The notes: a model not told the origin generated them from the sequence alone. Counted from the first letter of the stretch, positions 1-6,562 are shown. The stretch: 13,056 nucleotides of DNA from Sphingomonadales bacterium UBA658 (GCA_002299195.1 DBOA01000201.1:479-13534); one strand, 5' to 3'. Made by a program: numbers and translations.

Positions 1-1
1 C

Positions 2-91
2 AAGATGAACCGCGTTGTCGAAATCGAAGACACTGCCGAAGTGCGCGGAATGATCCGCACAGTTCGTCACATGGTCCAAATTCAGGACTGA
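2..91 (+). CDS. rpmD: 50S ribosomal protein L30, C-terminal 29 residues (partial)
   Basis: The window opens inside this gene, so only the last 29 codons and the TGA stop are visible. L30 is a small protein of the large ribosomal subunit. The visible end reads MNRVVEIEDTAEVRGMIRTV and finishes HMVQIQD, matching the usual L30 C-terminus in which the protein ends soon after a 'VRGMI..V.H.V' helix and strand. Its position immediately before rplO is the standard spc-operon order. The gap to the next start is 39 bases, consistent with co-transcription. The start codon lies outside the window. Confidence 0.9.
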   Translation, partial: KMNRVVEIEDTAEVRGMIRTVRHMVQIQD

Positions 92-130
92 TAACATCAG
101 CGCGAATTAAAGCGAAAGCGAGTGCACGAC

Positions 131-667
131 ATGAAATTGAATGACATTAAAGACAACGAAGGCGCCCGCCATCGCCGTATGCGCGTTGGCCGTGGTATCG
201 GTTCGGGCAAAGGCAAGACCTCGGGTCGCGGCCAAAAGGGTCAGACCAGCCGTTCGGGTGTTTCGATCAACGGATTTGAAGGCGGCCAGATGCCACTTCA
301 CATGCGTATTCCAAAGCGCGGCTTCAACAACATCTTCGCCAAGGACCATGCAGAAGTAAACCTGGGCATGATCCAGAAGTTTATCGATGCCAAGAAAATC
401 GACATCAAAGCTGTTGTTGACCATGCGGCGTTGAAGGCAGCTGGTCTTGCACGTGGTGGCAAGGACGGCGTCCGTTTGTTGGCTAAGGGTGAACTGACCT
501 CCAAGGTTAACTTCTCTGTTGCTGGTGCTTCGAAGGCAGCCGTTGAGGCCGTTGAAAAGGCCGGTGGTAAGGTTGAAGTGCTGGTGAAGGTCTCTGCATC
601 GGAAAAAGCCGCTGCGAAGAAATCGTCAGTCAAGAACGCTGCTAAAGAAGCTGCGGCCAAGAAATAA
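131..667 (+). CDS. rplO: 50S ribosomal protein L15
   Basis: L15 is a late-assembling 23S rRNA-binding protein of the large subunit. The 178-residue product has the family's glycine/basic N-terminus (RVGRGIGSGKGKTSGRGQKG, about residues 17-36), followed by the conserved INGFEGGQMPL and PKRGFNN motifs. The ATG at 131 gives the usual MKLNDI start. A GTG three codons upstream (122) keeps the frame open but would add an uncharacteristic MHD. The Shine-Dalgarno is weak (AGCGAG-like). L15 is usually nearer 145-160 residues. The excess here is a Lys/Ala-rich tail (about residues 155-178) ending EAAAKK. The next gene, secY, starts after a long structured gap instead of being tightly coupled. Confidence 0.96.
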   Translation: MKLNDIKDNEGARHRRMRVGRGIGSGKGKTSGRGQKGQTSRSGVSINGFEGGQMPLHMRIPKRGFNNIFAKDHAEVNLGMIQKFIDAKKIDIKAVVDHAALKAAGLARGGKDGVRLLAKGELTSKVNFSVAGASKAAVEAVEKAGGKVEVLVKVSASEKAAAKKSSVKNAAKEAAAKK

Positions 668-696
668 GACGGGGGCGACGACTTCGCTCTTGTCAT

Positions 697-736
697 GCCA
701 GCCCCGCTTCCCGATATGGGCTGGCGGGGTTTGACA
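697..736 (+). terminator. Hairpin with two competing pairings after rplO (possible weak terminator/attenuator)
   Basis: GCCAGCCC (697-704) and GGGCTGGC (718-725) form a perfect 8-bp inverted repeat. The overlapping CCCCGC (702-707) can instead pair with GCGGGG (724-729), continuing inward as CCC/GGG. The two pairings exclude each other. The 3' flank is GGGGTTTGACATTT, which is T-rich but not a strong U-tract, so full termination is doubtful. Partial termination or attenuation between rplO and secY is plausible. Confidence 0.5.
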
Positions 737-759
737 TTTCTGGGGTTCGTCCAGATACA
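731..759 (+). promoter_or_regulatory. Candidate sigma-70-type promoter for secY-adk
   Basis: A perfect TTGACA -35 box (731-736) is followed after exactly 17 bases by GATACA (754-759), which keeps the central ATA of a -10 box. The promoter lies directly on the 3' shoulder of the rplO hairpin. It would give a secY leader of roughly 75 bases. Assignment is by motif and position only. Confidence 0.5.
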
Positions 760-839
760 GTCAGGCGAAATTTTTGGGGTGAAGCCGTTGCGCGATTTCA
801 GTGCATTCACGGTTAATCCGGAACCAAGGAACGTATATC

Positions 840-2216
840 ATGGCATCTAGGGCCGACCAAATGGCCTCGAACCTCAATTTATCGAAGTTCGGGCAGGCAA
901 CAGAGCTTAAGAACCGCATCTGGTTCACTATCGGCGCGCTCATCATATTCCGGATGCTGAGCTTCGTGCCGCTGCCGGGCGTTGATCCCATCGCGCAAGC
1001 AGCCCTTTATGCGAACAATGCCGCTGGCGGAGTTCTCGATATCTTCAACACTTTCTCGGGCGGCAGCCTTGAGCGCATGAGCCTCATCGCGCTTGGCGTC
1101 ATGCCCTATATTACGGCGTCGATCGTTGTGCAGCTCGCATCATCGCTTTCGCCTACGCTTGCTGCCATCAAGAAAGAGGGCGAGAGCGGACGCAAGAAAC
1201 TCAATCAATATACGCGCTACGGCACGGTTTTCCTGACTGCGGTACAGGGATATTTCCTTGCAGCAGGGCTTGAAAGCCTCGCTGCGGCCAATGGCATTAG
1301 CGCGGTTGTTGAGCCGGGCCTGATGTTCCGCGTCGTTGCGACCATCAGCCTTATCGGCGGCACCATGTTCCTGATGTGGTTGGGTGAACAGATTACGTCG
1401 CGCGGTATCGGCAACGGTATCTCGTTGATCATCATGGCGGGTATCGTCGCCCAAATGCCACGGTTGTTCGCACAGCTTCTTGAAGGCGGACGGACCGGAT
1501 CCATCAGTGGCTTTCTGATCGTCGGCTTTTTGTTGATGTTCGTCGGCCTGACTTTGCTGATCTGTTTCATGGAGCGCGGCCAGCGCCGGGTGCTTATTCA
1601 ATATCCAAAGCGCGCGACGCAGCGCGGCATGATGCAGGCTGACCGCAGCCATCTTCCCTTGAAGATCAACACTGCTGGCGTCATCCCGCCGATTTTTGCA
1701 TCATCATTGTTGCTGTTGCCTATCACCATTACACAGCTTGGTGGAAACAAGGTTGCGGGTGAAAGCGCGATGGGTGACTTTGTCATCACGTTGAACCAGT
1801 ATTTGGCTCATGGACAGCCGGTGTATCTCGCGCTCTATGGCCTCGGTATCATCTTCTTCTGCTTCTTTTACACCGCTGTGGTGTTCAATCCGGAAGAAAC
1901 ATCCGAGAATCTGAAAAAAGCCGGTGGCTTCATTCCGGGCATTCGTCCGGGCAAGAACACGGAATCTTATCTGGATTATGTTCTGACACGCATCACCGTG
2001 TTGGGTGCGGCCTATCTGACCTTGGTCTGCTTGTTGCCCGACTATGTCATGGCCCAAACTGGCCAGCAGCAGTTCTTCGCGATTGGCGGAACCAGCTTGC
2101 TCATTCTGGTCAACGTCACCATTGATACGATTTCACAGATCCAGAGCCATCTGCTCGCCCACCAATATGGGGATTTGTTGAAGAAGGCCAAGTTGAAGGG
2201 TGGACGCGCCCGTTAA
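840..2216 (+). CDS. secY: Protein translocase subunit SecY
   Basis: SecY is the channel-forming subunit of the SecYEG translocon in the inner membrane, through which unfolded proteins are exported or inserted. The 458-residue product begins MASRADQMASN and has about ten hydrophobic segments. It carries the conserved SecY patches LPGVDP (first helix/plug area), MPYITASIVVQL, KEGESGRKKLNQYTRYGT and GIGNGISLIIMAGI, plus the cytosolic loop FNPEETSENLKKAGGFIPGI. The ATG at 840 is preceded by AAGGA (826-830) with 9-base spacing. An in-frame GTG at 801 would add 13 residues unlike the family. Length is slightly above E. coli SecY (443) and typical for alphaproteobacteria. The downstream adk gene follows after 35 bases. 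Confidence 0.97.
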   Translation: MASRADQMASNLNLSKFGQATELKNRIWFTIGALIIFRMLSFVPLPGVDPIAQAALYANNAAGGVLDIFNTFSGGSLERMSLIALGVMPYITASIVVQLASSLSPTLAAIKKEGESGRKKLNQYTRYGTVFLTAVQGYFLAAGLESLAAANGISAVVEPGLMFRVVATISLIGGTMFLMWLGEQITSRGIGNGISLIIMAGIVAQMPRLFAQLLEGGRTGSISGFLIVGFLLMFVGLTLLICFMERGQRRVLIQYPKRATQRGMMQADRSHLPLKINTAGVIPPIFASSLLLLPITITQLGGNKVAGESAMGDFVITLNQYLAHGQPVYLALYGLGIIFFCFFYTAVVFNPEETSENLKKAGGFIPGIRPGKNTESYLDYVLTRITVLGAAYLTLVCLLPDYVMAQTGQQQFFAIGGTSLLILVNVTIDTISQIQSHLLAHQYGDLLKKAKLKGGRAR

Positions 2217-2251
2217 GGGGTGCGACATCGAAACGAATAGGGAAACGTTTC

Positions 2252-2896
2252 ATGAATATCATCCTTTTGGGGCCTCCTGGCGCAGGCAAAGGAACGCAAG
2301 CTGCATTTCTCGTTGAGAAATATGGCATGGTGCAATTGTCGACCGGCGATATCCTGCGCGCTGCCGTAAAGGCGGGCACTGAAGTCGGTAAAATGGCGGA
2401 TGAGATCATGAAGGCGGGGAAGCTTTTCCCTGATGAATTGATGGCCGAAATTCTTGGCGAGCATATGGATGCGATCCCAGCGGACAAGGGCCTGATATTT
2501 GACGGCTACCCACGCACGGCGCCGCAAGTCGCACTTCTCGATGGCCTGTTGTCCGCACGCCAACGGACGCTCCATTATGTGATGGAACTGGTCGTTGATG
2601 AAGACGCGTTGGTCGAACGCGTTGTTGGCCGTTTCACCTGCGCCAATTGCGGTGATGGCTATCATGATGTTTTCAAAAAACCGGTCAAAGCCGACACCTG
2701 TGGCAAATGCGGATCGCATGAATTTAAGCGTCGCCCCGATGACAATGAAGAAACCGTCCGTACCCGCATGGCGGAGTATCGCGCAAAGACCGAACCGATC
2801 TTGCCACTTTACGATGCCCGCGGCCTTGTAAGCCGCGTCGATGGCATGGCGCCGATTGACGACGTGACGAAGGCGATTGAAGCCATCATCGGCTGA
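2252..2896 (+). CDS. adk: Adenylate kinase with a four-cysteine LID domain
   Basis: Adenylate kinase interconverts ATP + AMP and 2 ADP in the cytoplasm and maintains the adenylate pool. The 214-residue protein starts with the P-loop GPPGAGKGTQ (residues 7-16). It then has the AMP-binding segment LSTGDILRAAV and the DGYPRT motif (84-89). The long LID form is present and holds four cysteines, C130-X2-C133-X16-C150-X2-C153. This is the spacing of zinc-binding adenylate kinases; the E. coli enzyme lacks such a site. The LID continues into RPDDNEETVRTR, the usual nucleotide-contacting arginine region. AGGG at 2239-2242 serves as ribosome-binding site. secY-adk is the classical order; the next gene is normally rpsM, but here a rimB-like/rimK pair intervenes. 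Confidence 0.97.
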   Translation: MNIILLGPPGAGKGTQAAFLVEKYGMVQLSTGDILRAAVKAGTEVGKMADEIMKAGKLFPDELMAEILGEHMDAIPADKGLIFDGYPRTAPQVALLDGLLSARQRTLHYVMELVVDEDALVERVVGRFTCANCGDGYHDVFKKPVKADTCGKCGSHEFKRRPDDNEETVRTRMAEYRAKTEPILPLYDARGLVSRVDGMAPIDDVTKAIEAIIG

Positions 2897-2956
2897 ACGC
2901 CCGCGCAAACAAGTTCAACGTGACGGAAATGGAAACGGTTGTTAGGAACGCCTTCC

Positions 2957-3025
2957 ATGAAACATCTTGTCCTCACGTCAGCCATATATGCTGCAACAGC
3001 ATCGCCCGCGCCGGAGCCAATCTAA
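2957..3025 (+). CDS. Possible 22-codon leader ORF in the same frame as the next gene
   Basis: ATG at 2957 opens a frame reading MKHLVLTSAIYAATASPAPE-PI and closes with TAA at 3023-3025. The very next codon, TTG 3026, is the start proposed for the rimB-like gene, and both are in the same frame. AGGA (2943-2946) lies 10 bases before the ATG. The hydrophobic start followed by Ala/Pro resembles a short signal peptide. It could be a leader peptide that couples translation into the next gene, the original N-terminus cut off by a nonsense change, or chance. No function is claimed. Confidence 0.3.
   Translation: MKHLVLTSAIYAATASPAPEPI
3013..3016 (+). promoter_or_regulatory. Ribosome-binding site deciding the TTG start of the rimB-like gene
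   Basis: GGAG ends 9 bases before TTG 3026. Because TAA occupies the preceding codon, no in-frame start further upstream can include the whole frame. This site therefore supports the TTG as the real start. Confidence 0.5.
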
Positions 3026-3502
3026 TTGGCTGTCGGGGGTGGCAAGCCGCGTTCAGGCGGCAAATTAGAAATTGGCTGGTGCGAAATGGTCGATGTGCCG
3101 AGCCTTGGCCTGTCGCACGTGCAAGCGAAAATGGACACGGGCGCCGCGACATCATCGATACATGCAACGCGCATCAAACCTATCCTCCGCGACGGTAAGC
3201 CGTGGGTTGAATTCTGGTTCCGTCTGAATGCGGGCGAAAAGCCAAAGCGTTATGAAGCGCCCGTCATCGACCGGCGCATGGTGCGATCATCCAATGGTGA
3301 CACGCAAGAACGCTATGTCATCTCAGCGCAATTTTGTTTTGGTAAGCTGTGTTGGAACGGACAGCTCACCTTGGCGAACCGGCGTTCGATGGCCTTTCCC
3401 TTGCTAATTGGCCGACGGGCGCTAAGGCGCGGCTTTCTGGTCAATAGCGCACGACGCTGGGTATTGGGCAAGCCAGCGAATCAAGGACAAAAGAGCACAT
3501 GA
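3026..3502 (+). CDS. Retropepsin-like peptidase, 'ATP-dependent zinc protease' (RimB-like) family
   Basis: The 158-residue product belongs to the single-domain family long named ATP-dependent zinc protease (COG4067/PF05618), whose fold is that of retropepsin-type aspartic peptidases. Seen here: IGWCEMVDVPSLGL, then AKMDTGAATSSIHA with the DTGA active-site motif at residues 37-40, and LLIGRRALRRGF near the C-terminus, the family's second signature. Members are often encoded next to rimK; in Pseudomonas the partner in rimABK is called RimB. Any role in RimK-dependent S6 modification is inferred from that pairing. TTG is the start, with TAA directly before it in frame. The stop overlaps the rimK start as ATGA (3499-3502), a sign of translational coupling. 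No signal peptide is present in this frame, so a cytoplasmic location is likely. Confidence 0.85.
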   Translation: MAVGGGKPRSGGKLEIGWCEMVDVPSLGLSHVQAKMDTGAATSSIHATRIKPILRDGKPWVEFWFRLNAGEKPKRYEAPVIDRRMVRSSNGDTQERYVISAQFCFGKLCWNGQLTLANRRSMAFPLLIGRRALRRGFLVNSARRWVLGKPANQGQKST

Positions 3503-4404
3503 AAATCGCCATGTTGGCACGCAACGCCAACCTATATTCGCACCAACGGCTCGTCGAAGTCGCCTTGGCGCGTGGACATGAGATTGATATTCTGAATACG
3601 TTGCGGGTGACGATGAACATCACGTCACACCGCCCCGAAGCATATTATCAGGGCGCCAAGCTTGGCAAATATGACGCGGTGATCCCGCGCATTGGCGCGT
3701 CTATCACATTTTACGGCCTCGCTGTGCTGCGTCAGTTTGAGATGATGAACGTATGGTCATTGAACGAAAGCGTCGCCATCGGCAGATCCCGCGACAAGCT
3801 GCGGTCGTTACAGATTCTGGCGCGCAAGGGGCTTGGCCTGCCGGTAACGGCATTCGCCCACGATCCCAAGCAAACCGATGAAGTCATCAAAATGGTTGGC
3901 GGCGCTCCGGTTGTCATCAAGCTCTTGGAAGGCACGCAGGGCATTGGCGTGGTTTTGGGTGAGACCGAAAAGTCGGCCCGCTCCGTCATTGAGGCGTTTC
4001 GCGGCGCGAACGTGAACATCCTCGTGCAGGAGTTCATCAAAGAGGCAAATGCCACCGACATTCGTTGTTTTGTGATCGGCAACAAGGTTGTCGCATCGAT
4101 GCAGCGTAAGGGTGCCGAGGGTGATTTTCGATCAAATCTGCACCGCGGCGGTTCGGCTGAAGCGATAAAAATCACGCCGGAGGAACGATCAACCGCGGTC
4201 CGCGCCGCCCGCGCCATGGGGTTAAATGTCGCTGGCGTTGATATGCTGCGGTCCAATCATGGCCCGGTCATCATGGAAGTGAACAGTTCGCCCGGGCTTG
4301 AAGGAATCGAAAAAGCCACCGGCAAGGATATTGCGAGCCGGATTATTGCGTTCATCGAAGAAAACGCAATTGCGGGCAAAACCAAGACCAAAGGCAAGGG
4401 ATAG
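3499..4404 (+). CDS. rimK: RimK-type ATP-grasp ligase (ribosomal protein S6--L-glutamate ligase)
   Basis: RimK adds glutamate residues to the C-terminus of ribosomal protein S6 using ATP; some homologues make poly-glutamate. The 301-residue product is full length (E. coli RimK is 300). It shows the N-terminal MKIAMLARNANLYSHQRL, the VIPRIGASITFYG loop, RDKLRS, the ATP-grasp strand VVIKLLEGTQGIGVVL with K141, the arginine-rich GDFRSNLHRGG loop, and MEVNSSPGLEGIE with the metal-binding E260 and N262. The close match across known enterobacterial RimK motifs favours true RimK over related LysX/CofE-type ligases. The start overlaps the stop of the rimB-like gene by four bases. The product ends in a short Lys/Thr/Gly tail. 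Its location between adk and rpsM is outside the usual spc/alpha gene set. Confidence 0.93.
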   Translation: MKIAMLARNANLYSHQRLVEVALARGHEIDILNTLRVTMNITSHRPEAYYQGAKLGKYDAVIPRIGASITFYGLAVLRQFEMMNVWSLNESVAIGRSRDKLRSLQILARKGLGLPVTAFAHDPKQTDEVIKMVGGAPVVIKLLEGTQGIGVVLGETEKSARSVIEAFRGANVNILVQEFIKEANATDIRCFVIGNKVVASMQRKGAEGDFRSNLHRGGSAEAIKITPEERSTAVRAARAMGLNVAGVDMLRSNHGPVIMEVNSSPGLEGIEKATGKDIASRIIAFIEENAIAGKTKTKGKG

Positions 4405-4417
4405 CGCGCCGCTAGCC

Positions 4418-4445
4418 TTGACAGTTGGCGCGACTCACCTTAAGG
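4418..4445 (+). promoter_or_regulatory. Weak candidate promoter for the rpsM-rplQ transcript
   Basis: A perfect TTGACA (4418-4423) lies 14 bases after the rimK stop. About 16 bases downstream is TTAAGG (4440-4445), a poor -10 match. If used, it would produce an rpsM leader of roughly 125 bases containing the inverted repeats described at 4454-4518. The -35 is convincing by sequence; the -10 is not. Confidence 0.35.
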
Positions 4446-4453
4446 CGACGTCA

Positions 4454-4518
4454 ATTCCGAACATCTGGTGCAGCCAGCAGCGCTTTTTCGCGTCCGCTGG
4501 TTTTGTGCGTTTCGGAAT
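4454..4518 (+). promoter_or_regulatory. Nested inverted repeats in the rpsM leader (candidate RNA control element)
   Basis: ATTCCGAA (4454-4461) and TTCGGAAT (4511-4518) are a perfect 8-bp inverted repeat. They enclose a second hairpin, CCAGC (4474-4478)/GCTGG (4496-4500), with an inner GCG/CGC pairing and TTTT immediately after the GCTGG arm. Nested pairing ahead of a ribosomal-protein operon resembles an autoregulatory leader or an attenuator. The alpha-operon leader of E. coli, bound by S4, is a precedent in position; no sequence homology to it is claimed. Confidence 0.4.
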
Positions 4519-4564
4519 ATCATCAGCGTTGAGATAGGGATTGTCTTTCGGGACACCTGTGGAG

Positions 4565-4570
4565 CAGGAG
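4565..4570 (+). promoter_or_regulatory. Strong ribosome-binding site for rpsM with a TTG start
   Basis: CAGGAG ends 8 bases before TTG 4579 and fixes the start of rpsM there. CCTG at 4556-4559 could pair with CAGG at 4565-4568 around a five-base loop, partly masking the site. Confidence 0.7.
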
Positions 4571-4578
4571 TAAATAAA

Positions 4579-4947
4579 TTGGCACGTATTGCCGGAGTTA
4601 ACATTCCAACCAACAAGCGCGTGATCATTGCGCTTACCTACATTCACGGTATCGGCCGCACTAAAGCCGTCGAAATCGCGACAAAGCTAGGAATTGATCA
4701 TAGCCGTCGTGTGCAGGACCTTTCGGATGCCGAAGTTCTGCAAATCCGCGAAACCATCGATGCGGGCTACACCGTAGAAGGCGATCTTCGCCGTAACACA
4801 TCGATGAACATCAAGCGTTTGATGGATCTCGCCTGCTACCGTGGCCTTCGCCACCGTAAGGGCCTTCCAGTCCGAGGACAGCGTACGCATACCAATGCGC
4901 GCACCCGCAAGGGCAAGTCCAAGGCAATCGCGGGCAAGAAGAAGTAA
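4579..4947 (+). CDS. rpsM: 30S ribosomal protein S13
   Basis: S13 sits in the head of the small subunit, contacts 16S rRNA and forms intersubunit bridges near the P site. The 122-residue product starts MARIAGVNIPTNKRV and contains the helix-hairpin-helix stretch YIHGIGRTKA. It ends in the typical basic tail GLPVRGQRTHTNARTRKGKS followed by Lys/Ala residues. The start is TTG, chosen because the product then begins exactly as S13 does and a good CAGGAG site precedes it. The frame stays open upstream to 4468, but that extension has no S13 character. Gene order rpsM-rpsK-rpoA-rplQ follows the bacterial alpha operon without rpsD, as usual in alphaproteobacteria. Confidence 0.97.
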   Translation: MARIAGVNIPTNKRVIIALTYIHGIGRTKAVEIATKLGIDHSRRVQDLSDAEVLQIRETIDAGYTVEGDLRRNTSMNIKRLMDLACYRGLRHRKGLPVRGQRTHTNARTRKGKSKAIAGKKK

Positions 4948-5004
4948 TCACGGGCTTTGGCCTGATTATTTTTTCTTCGCATTTTCGAATAGGATACACA
5001 TTAT

Positions 5005-5394
5005 ATGGCACGCGAACCACAACGCATTAAAAAGCGGGAGCGTAAAAATATTTCGGCAGGCGTCGCGCACGTCAATGCCAGCTTCAACAACACAATGATC
5101 ACGATCACCGATGCCCAGGGCAACGCGATCAGCTGGTCATCCGCAGGAACCATGGGTTTCAAGGGCAGCCGCAAGTCGACTCCTTACGCGGCACAGGTTG
5201 CAGCGGAAGACGCAGGCAAGAAGGCCGCTGAACACGGCGTTCGTACGCTTGAAGTCGAAGTTAAGGGCCCCGGTTCGGGTCGTGAATCGGCACTTCGCGC
5301 ATTGCAGGCAGTGGGTTTCACCATCACCTCGATCCGTGACGTGACATCGATCCCGCACAACGGCGTCCGTCCTTCCAAGCGTCGGCGCGTCTAA
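5005..5394 (+). CDS. rpsK: 30S ribosomal protein S11
   Basis: S11 is a platform protein of the small subunit that lies near the E site and mRNA exit. The 129-residue product matches the normal length. It has the hallmark motifs GVAHVNASFNNTMITITDAQGN, SSAGTMGFKGSRKSTPYAAQ, EVKGPGSGRESALRALQ and the basic C-terminus DVTSIPHNGVRPSKRRRV. ATG 5005 is preceded by AGGA (4991-4994) at 10 bases. It lies 57 bases after rpsM, and the gap contains a T-rich run (about 4967-4976) but no convincing hairpin. Confidence 0.97.
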   Translation: MAREPQRIKKRERKNISAGVAHVNASFNNTMITITDAQGNAISWSSAGTMGFKGSRKSTPYAAQVAAEDAGKKAAEHGVRTLEVEVKGPGSGRESALRALQAVGFTITSIRDVTSIPHNGVRPSKRRRV

Positions 5395-5494
5395 GCATTC
5401 GTTTCAGGGGCGGCTGTTCAGTCGTTCCTTCTTTTACCCGCGAACCGGCACGGTGCACCAAATTGCCGGTCCCGCAAAACCCAAGGGGAAATCC

Positions 5495-6556
5495 ATGTCC
5501 GTCAATATTAAGAACTGGCAGGAACTGAAAAAGCCCAACGCACTTGAACTCAAATCAGGTAGCGATGCGAAGCGTAAGGCAACTTTTGTTGCAGAACCGC
5601 TGGAGCGTGGCTTTGGTTTGACTCTCGGCAATGCGCTGCGTCGCGTATTGCTTTCATCGCTGCAGGGCGCAGCGATCACATCGATCAAAATCGAAAACGT
5701 GTTGCACGAATTCTCGTCGCTCGCGGGCGTTCGTGAAGATGTCACCGACATCGTTCTGAACATCAAGCAAGTTGCGTTGAAGATGGAAGGCGAAGGTCCA
5801 AAGCGTCTTCAGCTCTCGGCAACTGGCCCCGGCGCGGTAACCGCTGGTGACATCGCTGTTTCGGGCGACATCCAAGTGATGAACCCTGATCTCGTGATCT
5901 GTCACCTCGACGATGGCGCGACGCTGAACATGGAAATCACTGCCGACATCGGTAAGGGTTATGTTCCTGCAGTCGCCAACCGTCCAGCGGATGCGCCAAT
6001 TGGCCTCATTCCGGTCGACAGCCTGTATTCGCCTGTTCGTCAGGTTGCGTACAAGGTGGACAATGCACGCATTGGTCAAGAACTTGACTATGACAAGTTG
6101 TCGCTGACCATCGAAACCGATGGCACCGTAACCCCAGAAGACGCCGTGGCTTATGCCGCACGCATTCTTCAGGACCAGTTGCAAGTGTTCGTCCACTTCG
6201 AAGATTCGATGTCTGCATCGTCGCCAATGATTGGCATGGCAGCACCATCAGCTTCTTTGGAAGAATCGGATGCAAACCAGCTCAACCGTTACCTTCTCAA
6301 GAAGGTTGACGAATTGGAATTGTCGGTCCGCAGCGCAAACTGCCTCAAGAACGACAACATCATCTACATCGGCGACCTCGTGCAAAAGAGCGAAGCCGAA
6401 ATGCTGCGTACGCCTAATTTCGGCCGCAAGTCGCTGAACGAAATCAAGGAAGTGCTCTCGTCGATGGGCTTGCGCCTTGGCATGGACATCCCCGGATGGC
6501 CGCCAGAAAACATCGAAGAGATGGCAAAGAAGCTTGAGCAAGAACTGCTTGGCTAA
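5495..6556 (+). CDS. rpoA: DNA-directed RNA polymerase subunit alpha
   Basis: The alpha subunit dimerises to nucleate RNA polymerase assembly, and its C-terminal domain binds UP elements and activators. The 353-residue product begins MSVNIKNWQELKKPN, as in sphingomonads. The N-terminal domain includes PLERGFGLTLGNALRRVLLSS (dimerisation/assembly helix) and HEFSSLAGVREDVTDI. A linker precedes the C-terminal domain, whose R279-S-A-N-C-L-K285 matches the DNA-contacting '265 determinant' of E. coli; the domain ends with NFGRKSLNEIKE and LRLGM. ATG 5495 follows AAGGGGAA (5483-5490). An in-frame GTG at 5453 would add 14 unrelated residues and is rejected. The gap from rpsK is 100 bases with no obvious terminator. 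Confidence 0.97.
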   Translation: MSVNIKNWQELKKPNALELKSGSDAKRKATFVAEPLERGFGLTLGNALRRVLLSSLQGAAITSIKIENVLHEFSSLAGVREDVTDIVLNIKQVALKMEGEGPKRLQLSATGPGAVTAGDIAVSGDIQVMNPDLVICHLDDGATLNMEITADIGKGYVPAVANRPADAPIGLIPVDSLYSPVRQVAYKVDNARIGQELDYDKLSLTIETDGTVTPEDAVAYAARILQDQLQVFVHFEDSMSASSPMIGMAAPSASLEESDANQLNRYLLKKVDELELSVRSANCLKNDNIIYIGDLVQKSEAEMLRTPNFGRKSLNEIKEVLSSMGLRLGMDIPGWPPENIEEMAKKLEQELLG

Positions 6557-6562
6557 AGAATA

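Noticed and set aside
801..839. GTG-started extension of secY
   Set aside because: The extra 13 residues are unlike SecY N-termini, and AAGGA sits at ideal distance from ATG 840.
2213..2908. Long - strand open frame opposite adk
   Set aside because: The + strand encodes an unmistakable adenylate kinase; the antisense product has no recognisable domain.
2967..2990. TTGTCC...TATATG promoter-like pair before the rimB-like gene
   Set aside because: The spacing is only 12 bases, too short for a sigma-70 promoter.
2920..3198. + strand open frame overlapping the rimB-like start
   Set aside because: It is out of frame with the recognisable retropepsin-like gene and shows no family features.
4468..4578. 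37-residue N-terminal extension of rpsM
   Set aside because: It runs through the structured leader and has no S13 character; TTG 4579 with CAGGAG gives the exact family start.
4952..4976. Terminator-like GGC/GCC hairpin plus T-run between rpsM and rpsK
   Set aside because: The stem has only three to four pairs, too weak to call, and the operon is expected to continue.
5453..5494. GTG-started extension of rpoA
   Set aside because: ATG 5495 has a strong AAGGGGAA site and gives the expected MSVNIKNWQ start.
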